From positions 1 to 25,586 of IMG/VR virus record IMGVR_UViG_3300044730_000975: 25,586 nt of DNA; one strand, written 5' to 3'. The translations under genes and the position numbers were made by a program. The DNA is from a virus. Below, piece after piece: positions 1-5,753 of the stretch (position 1 is the first letter of the stretch; every line of letters starts with the position of its first letter). The notes beneath the pieces were generated by a model. That model ran no database searches, was not told the origin of the DNA, and saw only the letters and a list, made by a program, of their open reading frames with translations.

Positions 1-114
1 TTGTGCCATATCATTCTTCTCTGATTCAGATAGAGAAAAGTAATCTCCTATTGTTAAATCATATTTAAAATCTAATTCCAATAAGAGTTTATGTAATCTT
101 GGATTCATTCTCAT
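1..114 (-). CDS. N-terminal fragment of an unknown protein, cut by the window edge
   Basis: The minus strand is open from an ATG at 112-114 to the left edge of the window, giving 38 residues that begin MRMNPRLHKLLLELDFKYD. A second ATG lies two codons in. The reading frame stays open upstream to a TAG near 157, but that stretch has no ATG, so 114 is the first plausible ATG start. Composition is ordinary and there is no signal peptide. I do not recognise a family from this fragment. The gene is divergent from the zinc-ribbon gene at 375 and shares its intergenic region. It could also be a short non-coding open stretch, but the amino-acid composition looks coding. Confidence 0.5.
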   Translation of the reverse strand, partial: MRMNPRLHKLLLELDFKYDLTIGDYFSLSESEKNDMAQ

Positions 115-156
115 AAATATCTGGTTACCAGAATATTTATTTATAAAATTATTATT

Positions 157-257
157 CTACTCGGTAAGAGAGTTTACCCCCCCTTTCCCCCCCATAACAA
201 ATTATGAGAAGTGAAAGGGGACTACTCGGACACACTGTTGAATGGTTTACCCCCCTA
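157..257. repeat. Direct-repeat and C-tract cluster in a divergent intergenic region
   Basis: Two direct copies of a pattern lie between the divergent genes: CTACTCGG, a spacer, then GTTTACCCCCC. They start at about 157 and about 222, with spacers of 8 and 16 bases. The first copy runs into two C7 tracts separated by TTT (177-193). CCCCTTTC (180-187) and GAAAGGGG (213-220) could pair as an 8-bp stem with a 25-base loop. The position between two divergent starts suggests a control region, but no clear -7 box was found for either gene here. Confidence 0.5.
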
Positions 258-374
258 TTATCCTTCAGTGCAGGGATTTAATGTTTGTTAAACTCCAAAC
301 CGACTAATAATAATTATAATAAAAAAAAGCAGAATAAAGTTCAAACAGAAAATTTTTTTTCTATACTTATTGAT

Positions 375-725
375 ATGAAACAATGTTATAAATGTAAGGA
401 GTTAAAACCACTTGATGATTTTGGTATAGTGGCAAAAAACAAAGATGGTAGGTCAGGATGGTGTAAAAAATGTTATTCAGAATATCATAGGGAATGGTTC
501 AAAAACTCAGATAGAAAACCACCTGAGGATTTAAACTATGGTCTCAATGGTGTAACGAAATCTGATTATTTGGTTATGTATGAATTTATGGAAAGTATGG
601 GATATAATCCGAATGAAGACATATCAAAACAATTCTGTGACAAGTATGGATTGAAATATAAAAAAAGAAGAACTAAGGATATAAACAGATTCACATACGA
701 GGAATTAAAAAAACCCCCAAATTAG
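375..725 (+). CDS. Small zinc-ribbon protein (116 aa), unknown role
   Basis: The ATG at 375 is chosen over a TTG 90 bases upstream because the upstream part is low-complexity Asn/Lys and the conserved part begins MKQCYKCKELKPL. Two CxxC pairs (C4/C7 and C30/C33) enclose an F and an RSGW motif. This is the layout of the short zinc ribbons found in many phage proteins, including the N-terminus of endonuclease VII-like nucleases. The rest (residues 45-116) is charged and ends KKPPN. It is one of very few plus-strand genes here, and its stop codon lies inside the terminator loop at 719-725. A DNA-binding or nuclease-associated role is plausible, but no nuclease active site is visible. Confidence 0.7.
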   Translation: MKQCYKCKELKPLDDFGIVAKNKDGRSGWCKKCYSEYHREWFKNSDRKPPEDLNYGLNGVTKSDYLVMYEFMESMGYNPNEDISKQFCDKYGLKYKKRRTKDINRFTYEELKKPPN

Positions 726-769
726 GGGGTTTTTGTTTTAATGAACACTATGACCTATGAAAAAAGATA
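706..769. terminator. Bidirectional terminator, copy 1 of a 64-bp repeat
   Basis: CCCCC (714-718), loop AAATTA, GGGGG (725-729) is flanked by seven A on the left and five T on the right, so it can terminate both strands. It serves the plus gene ending at 725 and the minus lipoprotein gene ending at 791. The hairpin and about 35 bases beyond it recur almost unchanged at 1584-1647. In both copies the stop codon of the minus-strand gene is 57 bases from the T-tract. Confidence 0.85.
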
Positions 770-790
770 GTCGATTCTTGGGGTTCTAAA

Positions 791-1522
791 TCACTTTACA
801 TTCGATTTGGGAGGTTGACAACTTGACAGAAGTGTAATCTCTGGTTGTGATAGAATTCCTGAGTAAATTCTCACCTCATCAACCATAACTCTTGAAGGTT
901 GTTTGTATGGGTTCTGAACCATTGGTCTGACAAAACAACTATTTCCGGCATTCCCGAGTGTAAGTTCAATGTTCTGAGTTTGAGGCCAGTTGAGTGATTT
1001 GGTCTCAACGAGAACACCATTGATATAGAGTTTGGTGATTGTCTCATTTACGGTGTAGAGAATGTGTGTCCATCCATTGCAACTCGGTGTCTGAGGGATT
1101 CTCATTCTGTTTTGAGATTGAGAACTCGTGGCGAGATACACACTACTTTGATGAATCCAAAACTGAGGATTGGAATTACATTGTCTGTTCTCAGTTAGTT
1201 CCATCACGGCTTGACCTTCATCATAACCATTCATCTTCATCCACATTGAGAAGGTGTATTGACCCCGTAGATTGAACGGAATGTTTCCTGAACGGAAATA
1301 CCCATTGGAAAATTTTAACGAGGAATTTGGGGTTCCAAATCGGTCTGATGATGGTTGTTGATTGGTGAACCCGTGAGCACCTGTTTGTGAGTGGTCAAGA
1401 ACATTCCCATCAAAGTTGAAGTGAGCGATTAGGGTTGATTCTTGAACATTCTCAGTTTGTTCTTCTTTGGAACAAGAGATGATTGTCATTGTGGTCAGTA
1501 GGACCAAGAGGAGTTTTTTCAT
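791..1522 (-). CDS. Surface lipoprotein with LamG/concanavalin-like domain
   Basis: The 243-aa product starts with a type II signal peptide: MKK, a hydrophobic run, then IISC with Cys17 as the lipidation site. The residues right after the Cys are SKEEQ. This fits the lipoprotein export signal (a Lys followed by two acidic residues, close behind the Cys) that sends lipoproteins to the cell surface in Flavobacteriia. Residues about 30-225 look like a LamG_3/concanavalin-like jelly roll: FNFDGNVLD near the start, then FSMWMK, GWTHILYTV, LYINGVLV and VDEVRIY. It has its own promoter-like TACCTTTG (1538-1545) and terminator. It would be made by the infected or lysogenic host and anchored in the outer membrane. 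Its job is unknown; receptor masking or carbohydrate binding is inference. Confidence 0.8.
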   Translation of the reverse strand: MKKLLLVLLTTMTIISCSKEEQTENVQESTLIAHFNFDGNVLDHSQTGAHGFTNQQPSSDRFGTPNSSLKFSNGYFRSGNIPFNLRGQYTFSMWMKMNGYDEGQAVMELTENRQCNSNPQFWIHQSSVYLATSSQSQNRMRIPQTPSCNGWTHILYTVNETITKLYINGVLVETKSLNWPQTQNIELTLGNAGNSCFVRPMVQNPYKQPSRVMVDEVRIYSGILSQPEITLLSSCQPPKSNVK

Positions 1523-1537
1523 TGTGTTTAGTTTTTA

Positions 1538-1545
1538 CAAAGGTA
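1538..1545 (-). promoter_or_regulatory. Promoter -7 element (TACCTTTG) for the LamG lipoprotein gene
   Basis: Read on the minus strand, TACCTTTG matches the Bacteroidota consensus TAnnTTTG exactly and lies 15 bases before the ATG at 1522. A TTG lies 23 bases upstream, which is a loose match for the -33 element. Confidence 0.55.
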
Positions 1546-1583
1546 GGGAATTAGGGTGAATAATTGACCAACAAATCAGAAAA

Positions 1584-1647
1584 TAAAAAAACCCCCAAAT
1601 TAGGGGGTTTTTCGTTTTATAAACACTATGACCTACGAAAAAAGATA
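1584..1647. terminator. Bidirectional terminator, copy 2 of a 64-bp repeat
   Basis: CCCCC (1592-1596), loop AAATTA, GGGGG (1603-1607) is flanked by an A7 run and T5. On the minus strand it follows the lipoprotein-like gene ending at 1675. Sequence and spacing repeat those of 706-769, with one inserted C and a short difference after the T-tract. Confidence 0.85.
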
Positions 1648-1674
1648 ATTGGTGTTTTGGGTATTAGAATCGTT

Positions 1675-2238
1675 CTAATTCGATTCCAAGTTGAGACCTT
1701 CAGTGTTGAATACAAATTGTCGTTTTCCTTCTGTATAGAAAGGTACTTCTAAGACAACCTTCTTTGAGTTTTTCAACTTGTTGATGAATCGAGAAGTATT
1801 GTTGAAAAACAACATTTCTCTTGAACCTGAAGCTGTTTCAGACATTGACCAAGAGACTGGAGCCTCATCATCGAATTTAACACGGATATAGGTTCCATCG
1901 TAGTCAGTATCAATTTGTCCTTTGCTGATGACGAACATAGCATCCCAACTTCCCTTCTTTCTCAATGAGATTTGAGCTAAAGAACCACCATTGTAAGGGA
2001 AATCGAAGAAAACCAAGTCATTAGCTTCGATATTCATAAAAATGGTCTTCTCTCCCATCTGATTCACAGAACTATCCTTTTGCCAAGTATTCTTCATTGA
2101 CTTGGTAGATGGGGTTTTTGTCTTGTCGAGAAGCTCTTTCTCCTTTGATGGAGGGATATCCGCATTAGCAGACAAACAAGATTTGATAATGACTGTCGAT
2201 GCAATTAGGGCGATTGCGACCACAACTTTTGTATTCAT
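1675..2238 (-). CDS. Putative exported or lipoprotein-like protein (187 aa)
   Basis: The ATG at 2238 is chosen because it begins MNTK followed by a hydrophobic helix (VVVAIALIASTVII). An ATG-less extension upstream would overlap the neighbouring gene. KSC at residues 19-21 could be a relaxed lipobox, although Lys two residues before the Cys is atypical, so secretion by a plain signal peptide or membrane anchoring is also possible. Residues 25-65 are Lys/Thr/Ser-rich and probably a linker. The C-terminal 110 residues look beta-rich (RVKFDDEAPVSW, MLFFNNTSRFINKL, VVLEVPFYTEG, FVFNTEGL). I recognise this only as a pattern seen in uncharacterised exported bacterial proteins. It sits 47 bases after the 128-aa gene, with the 41-bp repeat in between. 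Confidence 0.7.
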   Translation of the reverse strand: MNTKVVVAIALIASTVIIKSCLSANADIPPSKEKELLDKTKTPSTKSMKNTWQKDSSVNQMGEKTIFMNIEANDLVFFDFPYNGGSLAQISLRKKGSWDAMFVISKGQIDTDYDGTYIRVKFDDEAPVSWSMSETASGSREMLFFNNTSRFINKLKNSKKVVLEVPFYTEGKRQFVFNTEGLNLESN

Positions 2239-2242
2239 TTTT

Positions 2243-2283
2243 TTGATGTTCAGATTGTGTCCTGTCCCCGATGTTATTGTTTT
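2243..2283 (-). repeat. 41-bp leader repeat, copy A
   Basis: This is a perfect 41-bp direct repeat of 2678-2718, lying immediately upstream of the ATG at 2238. On the minus strand it contains a GGGGACAGGACAC core with a tandem GGACA. Because it lies between two genes read in the same direction, it acts as a 5' leader for the downstream gene. Confidence 0.85.
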
Positions 2284-2285
2284 GA

Positions 2286-2672
2286 TTATGCGGGAGTTAG
2301 TTCTGAACAAAGGTTGTCGAATAACCTCATCGCAGAAGTTTCGTTTCCAACGAATGCACAATCGATGTCAGTCGATATTTCATCTCCTTTATCACCAATT
2401 GCTATCAGGTAAAAATTTCCTTCTTCTTTGAATGAGTTCGTGATTTTGAGTAGAAGATAACAAGTATACAAGACCACAGTCCCGAATTCGTTTGGGTCTC
2501 GTCCTTTCATTGTCTGTTCAAAGAGATAATTACTGACATCCTCTCTTTCAATTCCTGAAGGTAGAGAGAGATAATGGTTTTCCATCGACTGTAGAAAATC
2601 TGATACATCAGTCAAAATTTTTGTACCTTTTGAACGATGATAAAATGCGAGGTAAAGTGGTTTGGTACTCAT
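2286..2672 (-). CDS. Unknown cytoplasmic protein (128 aa) between two 41-bp repeats
   Basis: ATG start at 2672, beginning MSTKPLYLAFYHRSKG. No signal peptide or obvious motif. The second half contains a hydrophobic stretch (TVVLYTCYLLLKI) and FYLIAIGDKGDE, suggesting a small alpha/beta globular protein. I do not recognise a family. The gene together with one repeat copy forms a unit bracketed by perfect 41-bp direct repeats. Confidence 0.7.
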   Translation of the reverse strand: MSTKPLYLAFYHRSKGTKILTDVSDFLQSMENHYLSLPSGIEREDVSNYLFEQTMKGRDPNEFGTVVLYTCYLLLKITNSFKEEGNFYLIAIGDKGDEISTDIDCAFVGNETSAMRLFDNLCSELTPA

Positions 2673-2677
2673 AATAA

Positions 2678-2718
2678 TTGATGTTCAGATTGTGTCCTGT
2701 CCCCGATGTTATTGTTTT
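2678..2718 (-). repeat. 41-bp leader repeat, copy B
   Basis: Identical to 2243-2283. It lies between a -7-like TACCTTCG (2721-2728) and the ATG at 2672, so it would be most of the 5' untranslated leader of the 128-aa gene. Confidence 0.85.
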
Positions 2719-2720
2719 TA

Positions 2721-2728
2721 CGAAGGTA
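2721..2728 (-). promoter_or_regulatory. Promoter-like -7 element (TACCTTCG)
   Basis: One mismatch to TAnnTTTG. It shares its surroundings (TTAC-CTTC-GTAA, then AAAAC) with the element at 2917-2924. The -33 region is a poor match, so this may be a weak or regulated promoter for the 128-aa gene. Confidence 0.4.
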
Positions 2729-2733
2729 AGGAA

Positions 2734-2901
2734 TTACTTTGATTGTATGAAATTTTCTAAACAATTTTCACATACTGCGTCATATTGAAACACTGATTGT
2801 AATACTTCTTTGTTCTCCAAGTCATAATCAGTCCAATATAGTTTAAGAGTATCTTCAGTTTTACCACAGCAATCGCAATTGTTGTAATCTATTGTTTTCA
2901 T
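2734..2901 (-). CDS. Zinc-ribbon mini-protein (55 aa)
   Basis: An ATG at 2901 opens 55 codons to a TAA at 2734. The protein starts MKTIDYNNCDCCGKTED and ends with CENC near its C-terminus. C9/C12 and C44/C47 form two CxxC pairs, the usual layout of a treble-clef or zinc-ribbon fold. It has a promoter match directly upstream and is otherwise acidic. Small phage zinc ribbons often bind host polymerase or nucleic acid, but no specific partner can be named. Confidence 0.75.
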   Translation of the reverse strand: MKTIDYNNCDCCGKTEDTLKLYWTDYDLENKEVLQSVFQYDAVCENCLENFIQSK

Positions 2902-2916
2902 TGTGTGTAGTTTTTA

Positions 2917-2947
2917 CGAAGGTAAGAAGTTAAAGTGATTCTACAAA
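2917..2947 (-). promoter_or_regulatory. Bacteroidota-type promoter for the zinc-ribbon gene
   Basis: On the minus strand: TTTG (2944-2947), 19 bases, then TACCTTCG (2917-2924), 15 bases before the ATG at 2901. Spacing equals the classic TTTG-N19-TAnnTTTG promoter, with one mismatch in the -7 box. It overlaps the 3' end of the upstream gene. Confidence 0.6.
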
Positions 2948-3193
2948 ATATATTCTATTCTCTTCCCAAAAATCACAGAAAATTTGAAAGGAGTTTTCGG
3001 GATTGACCATAATCATATAATCAGGACATTGTAAATGTGTCTCATAGTTACTGATATGGGTCAGTTCAATAATTAAATCCAACAAGTTTGATAATTGATT
3101 TCGTGTCAATTCGTATCCCTGTCCTGTAAGTGAAATACAGAGGTAGGAATACAACATATGCTGTCCATAGTTTAGAATTAGTAATCTGTCCAT
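2930..3193 (-). CDS. Unknown small protein (87 aa)
   Basis: ATG at 3193, 11 bases after the stop of the previous gene, so probably co-transcribed with it. The sequence begins MDRLLILNYGQHMLYSYLC and has an amphipathic helix (NQLSNLLDLIIELTHI) and an acidic, aromatic C-terminus (FCDFWEENRIYFVESL). No recognised motif. Likely a globular helical protein. Confidence 0.6.
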   Translation of the reverse strand: MDRLLILNYGQHMLYSYLCISLTGQGYELTRNQLSNLLDLIIELTHISNYETHLQCPDYMIMVNPENSFQIFCDFWEENRIYFVESL

Positions 3194-3204
3194 TGTCGTA
3201 TGTT

Positions 3205-3453
3205 TTAGTTTGTGAAGTAATCATTAGTTGTGAAGTTACGAGAAGAAGACATACCGACAATTGCGAAATAGGTTTTGTCGTCTGACCTCCAATCCACGAA
3301 TTTGACTTCCTTGTTCTTGAAATCAATCTCAAGTTGAGACCCGTTATCCAAGTGCCAATAAACAGAATCACCTTGTGTTGTATCGATACCTTGTCCTAAG
3401 AAAACTGAAATGTTGGAAATCATCCAAATGTCGAAAGTAGTTGTCTTTTTCAT
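3205..3453 (-). CDS. Unknown small protein (82 aa)
   Basis: The ATG at 3453 (MKKTTTFDIWMISN) is preferred to an upstream non-conserved extension because a near-perfect promoter ends just before it. The product is beta-rich (SVYWHLDNGSQLEIDFKNKEVKFVDW), consistent with a small beta-sheet domain. No family recognised. First gene of a transcript that likely continues through the 87-aa gene. Confidence 0.65.
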   Translation of the reverse strand: MKKTTTFDIWMISNISVFLGQGIDTTQGDSVYWHLDNGSQLEIDFKNKEVKFVDWRSDDKTYFAIVGMSSSRNFTTNDYFTN

Positions 3454-3472
3454 TGTTATGTGTTTTGTCCCA

Positions 3473-3505
3473 CAAAGATATGGGTTTAAACAAATACCAA
3501 CCAAA
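3473..3505 (-). promoter_or_regulatory. Bacteroidota-type promoter, TTTG-N21-TATCTTTG
   Basis: On the minus strand TTTG (3502-3505) and TATCTTTG (3473-3480) are 21 bases apart, and the ATG at 3453 follows 19 bases after the -7 box. An inverted repeat, TTTGT-CCC-ACAAA on the plus strand (3464-3476), overlaps the downstream edge of the -7 box and the likely start site. That is a suitable place for a repressor to bind. Confidence 0.65.
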
Positions 3506-3509
3506 TATT

Positions 3510-3791
3510 TTACAAAAATTTTAGGGGTAAAATTAGTTCCCCTATGAGGATTTCTTTCTGAACCTCTTTATCTCCCATTTTAAGACCTATTTTCTTGACC
3601 TGAGGGTTATCATAGATTCCTATGTGAACTCCCACTGGTGCGTCTGAGAATTGATTTAACGATAGGTCATAGAAAAGCGAATATATATCCACATTTTTTT
3701 TAACCATTTCTCCATAGAATTTGAGTTCCCAAACGACAAATTCTTCATCACCATTAGGGAACTCAATTCTGCATACTACTTTAGGATTCAT
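3510..3791 (-). CDS. Unknown small protein (93 aa)
   Basis: The ATG at 3791 overlaps the stop of the HNH gene by 11 bases (ATGAATCCTAA). A GTG one codon further upstream is less likely. The sequence begins MNPKVVCRIEFPNGDEEFVVW and appears beta-rich with hydrophobic ends. No family recognised. The overlap implies translational coupling to the endonuclease gene. Confidence 0.65.
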   Translation of the reverse strand: MNPKVVCRIEFPNGDEEFVVWELKFYGEMVKKNVDIYSLFYDLSLNQFSDAPVGVHIGIYDNPQVKKIGLKMGDKEVQKEILIGELILPLKFL

Positions 3792-4275
3792 CACTTAGAT
3801 ATTTTTTCCAAGAACCTCGTTTCATTGTTGTTTGAACATAGTTGATTGGAATGTCATAAAATTTCATAATATCCCAAGTGGACCAAAGACCTGCGTCATA
3901 CTTTTCTTGAATGAGTTTCTTATCTGATTTAGTTAGATTGTATTTGTTCTTGATATAATACTTTGATTTGTTGAGATATTGTTCTTTGTATGGAATACAT
4001 CTCAAATTTTTAAGGAAGTCATTTCCTCTGTCTCTATCAATATGGTCGATGGTATCTTTACACTTACAGTTGTTGAATGATTGCCATATCAATCTTGCAA
4101 CTCTGACAGTATATTTTTTCTTGTGGTTATAGATTGAAACCATTTTATATTCTTTACCATCTTGTCTTTGTTTTAAAACTTTCTCTGTTTTGCTGTTTCT
4201 AATCCTTCCGAAATTTGAAACTTCATAATTGGAAAATTCATAGGCTTCAATCCATTTTTCTTGTTCACTCTTCAT
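3781..4275 (-). CDS. NUMOD4-HNH homing-type endonuclease (164 aa)
   Basis: A free-standing endonuclease. Residues 7-50 are a NUMOD4 DNA-recognition module (EKWIEAYEFSNYEVSNFGRI). Residues 55-103 are an HNH domain: RVARLIWQSF, then DHIDRDRGNDFLKNLR with His78, Asn85 and Asn90 in HNH positions, then N102 in a YLNKS motif. Residues 113-160 look like a helix-turn-helix (LTKSDKKLIQEKY, WDIMKFYDI, VQTTMKRGSWKKYL) that would add DNA contacts. The ATG at 4275 is chosen because it directly precedes the NUMOD4 motif. It overlaps the upstream stop by 11 bases, and its own stop overlaps the next start by 11 bases. Such genes are usually selfish insertions; here it is woven into an operon. Confidence 0.88.
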   Translation of the reverse strand: MKSEQEKWIEAYEFSNYEVSNFGRIRNSKTEKVLKQRQDGKEYKMVSIYNHKKKYTVRVARLIWQSFNNCKCKDTIDHIDRDRGNDFLKNLRCIPYKEQYLNKSKYYIKNKYNLTKSDKKLIQEKYDAGLWSTWDIMKFYDIPINYVQTTMKRGSWKKYLSDES

Positions 4276-4480
4276 TGAATTTCGATTGAATATGTTTATC
4301 AATAGAATCCAATCTATTTCCAAGTTCTTTGCTATAACCATTCATTACATAATCGGTCATAACATTGTTGATTGCGACCACATCTTTGAGTGGTAAGTTG
4401 AGATTTATCTGTTTTAGATAATTCATCACAAGATTCAGTTGATTCATTCTTGCGATACTTTCTTCTTTGTTGTAAGCCAT
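4265..4480 (-). CDS. Unknown small helical protein (71 aa)
   Basis: ATG at 4480, beginning MAYNKEESIARMNQLNLVM. The sequence is predicted to be mostly helical with a Leu/Asn/Met-rich pattern and no cysteines or recognisable motif. It lies 20 bases downstream of the 46-aa gene and overlaps the start of the endonuclease gene by 11 bases. Probably a small cytoplasmic phage protein. Confidence 0.6.
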   Translation of the reverse strand: MAYNKEESIARMNQLNLVMNYLKQINLNLPLKDVVAINNVMTDYVMNGYSKELGNRLDSIDKHIQSKFNEE

Positions 4481-4500
4481 TTTGTTTTATTTTTTTTTGT

Positions 4501-4641
4501 TTATTGACAATATTGAAAATCTGTTTCCATTGATTCTTGTTCCATCTTCCATTTCTCATACCAAAACTCGGCATCAAGAGCATCGAGTTGTTCTTCGGTC
4601 ATTAAATCAAATTCTTCTGCGGTGATGTAATAATTTTTCAT
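4501..4641 (-). CDS. Acidic mini-protein (46 aa)
   Basis: The ATG at 4641 gives MKNYYITAEEFDLMTEEQL and a strongly acidic, helical protein ending DFQYCQ. The start fits a promoter 15 bases upstream. It is the first gene of the small-gene operon running left. Its size and negative charge resemble phage inhibitor or DNA-mimic proteins, but that is only a resemblance. Confidence 0.6.
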   Translation of the reverse strand: MKNYYITAEEFDLMTEEQLDALDAEFWYEKWKMEQESMETDFQYCQ

Positions 4642-4655
4642 TGTGTTTTTTTTTA

Positions 4656-4686
4656 TAAATATACGAGCACCACAATTTAGAATCAA
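4656..4686 (-). promoter_or_regulatory. Bacteroidota-type promoter for the small-gene operon
   Basis: TTG (4684-4686), 20 bases, then TATATTTA (4656-4663), 14 bases before the ATG at 4641, all on the minus strand. The -7 box has one mismatch to TAnnTTTG. It begins just after the late-operon terminator, as expected for a new transcription unit. Confidence 0.5.
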
Positions 4687-4706
4687 GCACAACAAAAAAT
4701 ATTTTT

Positions 4707-4736
4707 AAAAAAAAAAGGGAGGCTACTAAGCCTCCC
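4707..4736 (-). terminator. Rho-independent terminator of the late operon
   Basis: On the minus strand a perfect 8-bp stem (4729-4736 with 4717-4724, GGGAGGCT and AGCCTCCC, four-base loop) is followed by ten T. It lies about 110 bases after the last late gene and separates the virion operon from the small-gene operon. Confidence 0.85.
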
Positions 4737-4763
4737 CCCGTAGAATAATGGATTCAGACAACA

Positions 4764-4809
4764 TAGAGGTAAAAAATACAATGGGAATGTATAGATAAAA
4801 AAACCTCTA
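4764..4809 (-). other. Nested hairpin in the late-operon 3' trailer
   Basis: TAGAGGT (4764-4770) pairs with ACCTCTA (4803-4809), and inside it ATACA (4776-4780) can pair with TGTAT (4788-4792). It lies between the last late gene and its terminator. It may be a 3' stabilising structure or a processed small RNA. No U-tract follows, so it is not itself a classical terminator. Confidence 0.45.
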
Positions 4810-4846
4810 CGAACTTAAATATATCTATCTCATATAAAAAAATCAA

Positions 4847-5740
4847 TTAGGGTGTTGGTAATACAAGGAAATAACCTGCTGAATACGATGCACCTGGTAT
4901 TGTAATTAGTTTGGTATTCTTATTGACAGTTATCGTTGTATTCTCTGTATAAGGTAATACAGTTGTACCGGTCAAGTATCTTGTAACACCCGTATAAGTT
5001 TCAGTAGTCGCCCCACTTACAGTTCTTGTAAATCCTGACATAATTTGTCTATTGTAAACACCACTGATACCATCATCAGCCAAATAATATGCTCCAACAG
5101 GAGATGCTGAGAACTCAAGTGTAGATAAAGTTGCTCCAAGAGTTATCGATAATGTACCACCAGTGAAATCAACCTGCTTATTACTCACCACACTTCTCTT
5201 CGTAAGTTGAGAACCATTCACAAATAAGTTACCTGTAATTCCTGAAATTGTAGTTGAATCATCTGCTGCATAATAGAATGCTGTATTCTGACCAATTTTA
5301 TATGCTGGAGTCGCAGAAGGTGTAACAGATGGGGTATTAGTTGGAGTGTTGGTAGGAGTCACAGTCATTGTTGGAGTTACAGAAGGTGTCGGTGATGGAG
5401 ATGGTAAATCAGCTTCATCAACATTTATTCCGATTGTATCACCAGATTGTAATATTGGACCCTTTAACTCAATCATTCCTGAAGAATAATCATTAGCGGA
5501 AATAAGATTTCCATTTACATAAAATTCAATCTGAGCATTACCTTGTTGAAGGAATAGAAGAATTGAACCCTCTGGCGAACCTTTTCCGTTATTTATTTCT
5601 GTATTTGTTCCTGATACTGTTTGTCCACTGAATAATGGAAAACTACCAGATGTGACAGTAAAAGTTCCATAAGAAGAACTTAAACTTTCTATCAATGTAA
5701 TCACCGCATTTGCGGAGTTATTTGTTATTGAAAAACTCAT
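4847..5740 (-). CDS. Fibre-like virion protein with Pro/Thr linker (297 aa)
   Basis: ATG at 5740, last gene of the late operon. Residues 1-110 form a beta-rich N-terminal domain (MSFSITNNSANAVITLIES). Residues 113-145 are a Pro/Thr/Ser linker of TPT and TPS units. Residues 146-297 form a Gly/Thr/Ser-rich beta domain ending YFLVLPTP. This N-domain/linker/C-domain plan matches the other fibre-like proteins in the window, so it is probably a virion surface or receptor-contact protein. No enzyme motif is visible. The function is inferred from architecture and position. Confidence 0.7.
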   Translation of the reverse strand: MSFSITNNSANAVITLIESLSSSYGTFTVTSGSFPLFSGQTVSGTNTEINNGKGSPEGSILLFLQQGNAQIEFYVNGNLISANDYSSGMIELKGPILQSGDTIGINVDEADLPSPSPTPSVTPTMTVTPTNTPTNTPSVTPSATPAYKIGQNTAFYYAADDSTTISGITGNLFVNGSQLTKRSVVSNKQVDFTGGTLSITLGATLSTLEFSASPVGAYYLADDGISGVYNRQIMSGFTRTVSGATTETYTGVTRYLTGTTVLPYTENTTITVNKNTKLITIPGASYSAGYFLVLPTP

Positions 5741-5753
5741 TTTAGTTTATTTT

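Noticed and set aside
285-374. A TTG-started N-terminal extension of the zinc-ribbon gene
   Set aside because: The extension is Asn/Lys low-complexity and the ATG at 375 directly precedes the conserved CxxC motif.
1039-1275. A plus-strand open frame inside the LamG lipoprotein gene
   Set aside because: It is antisense to a well-supported lipoprotein and has no recognisable start context or motif.
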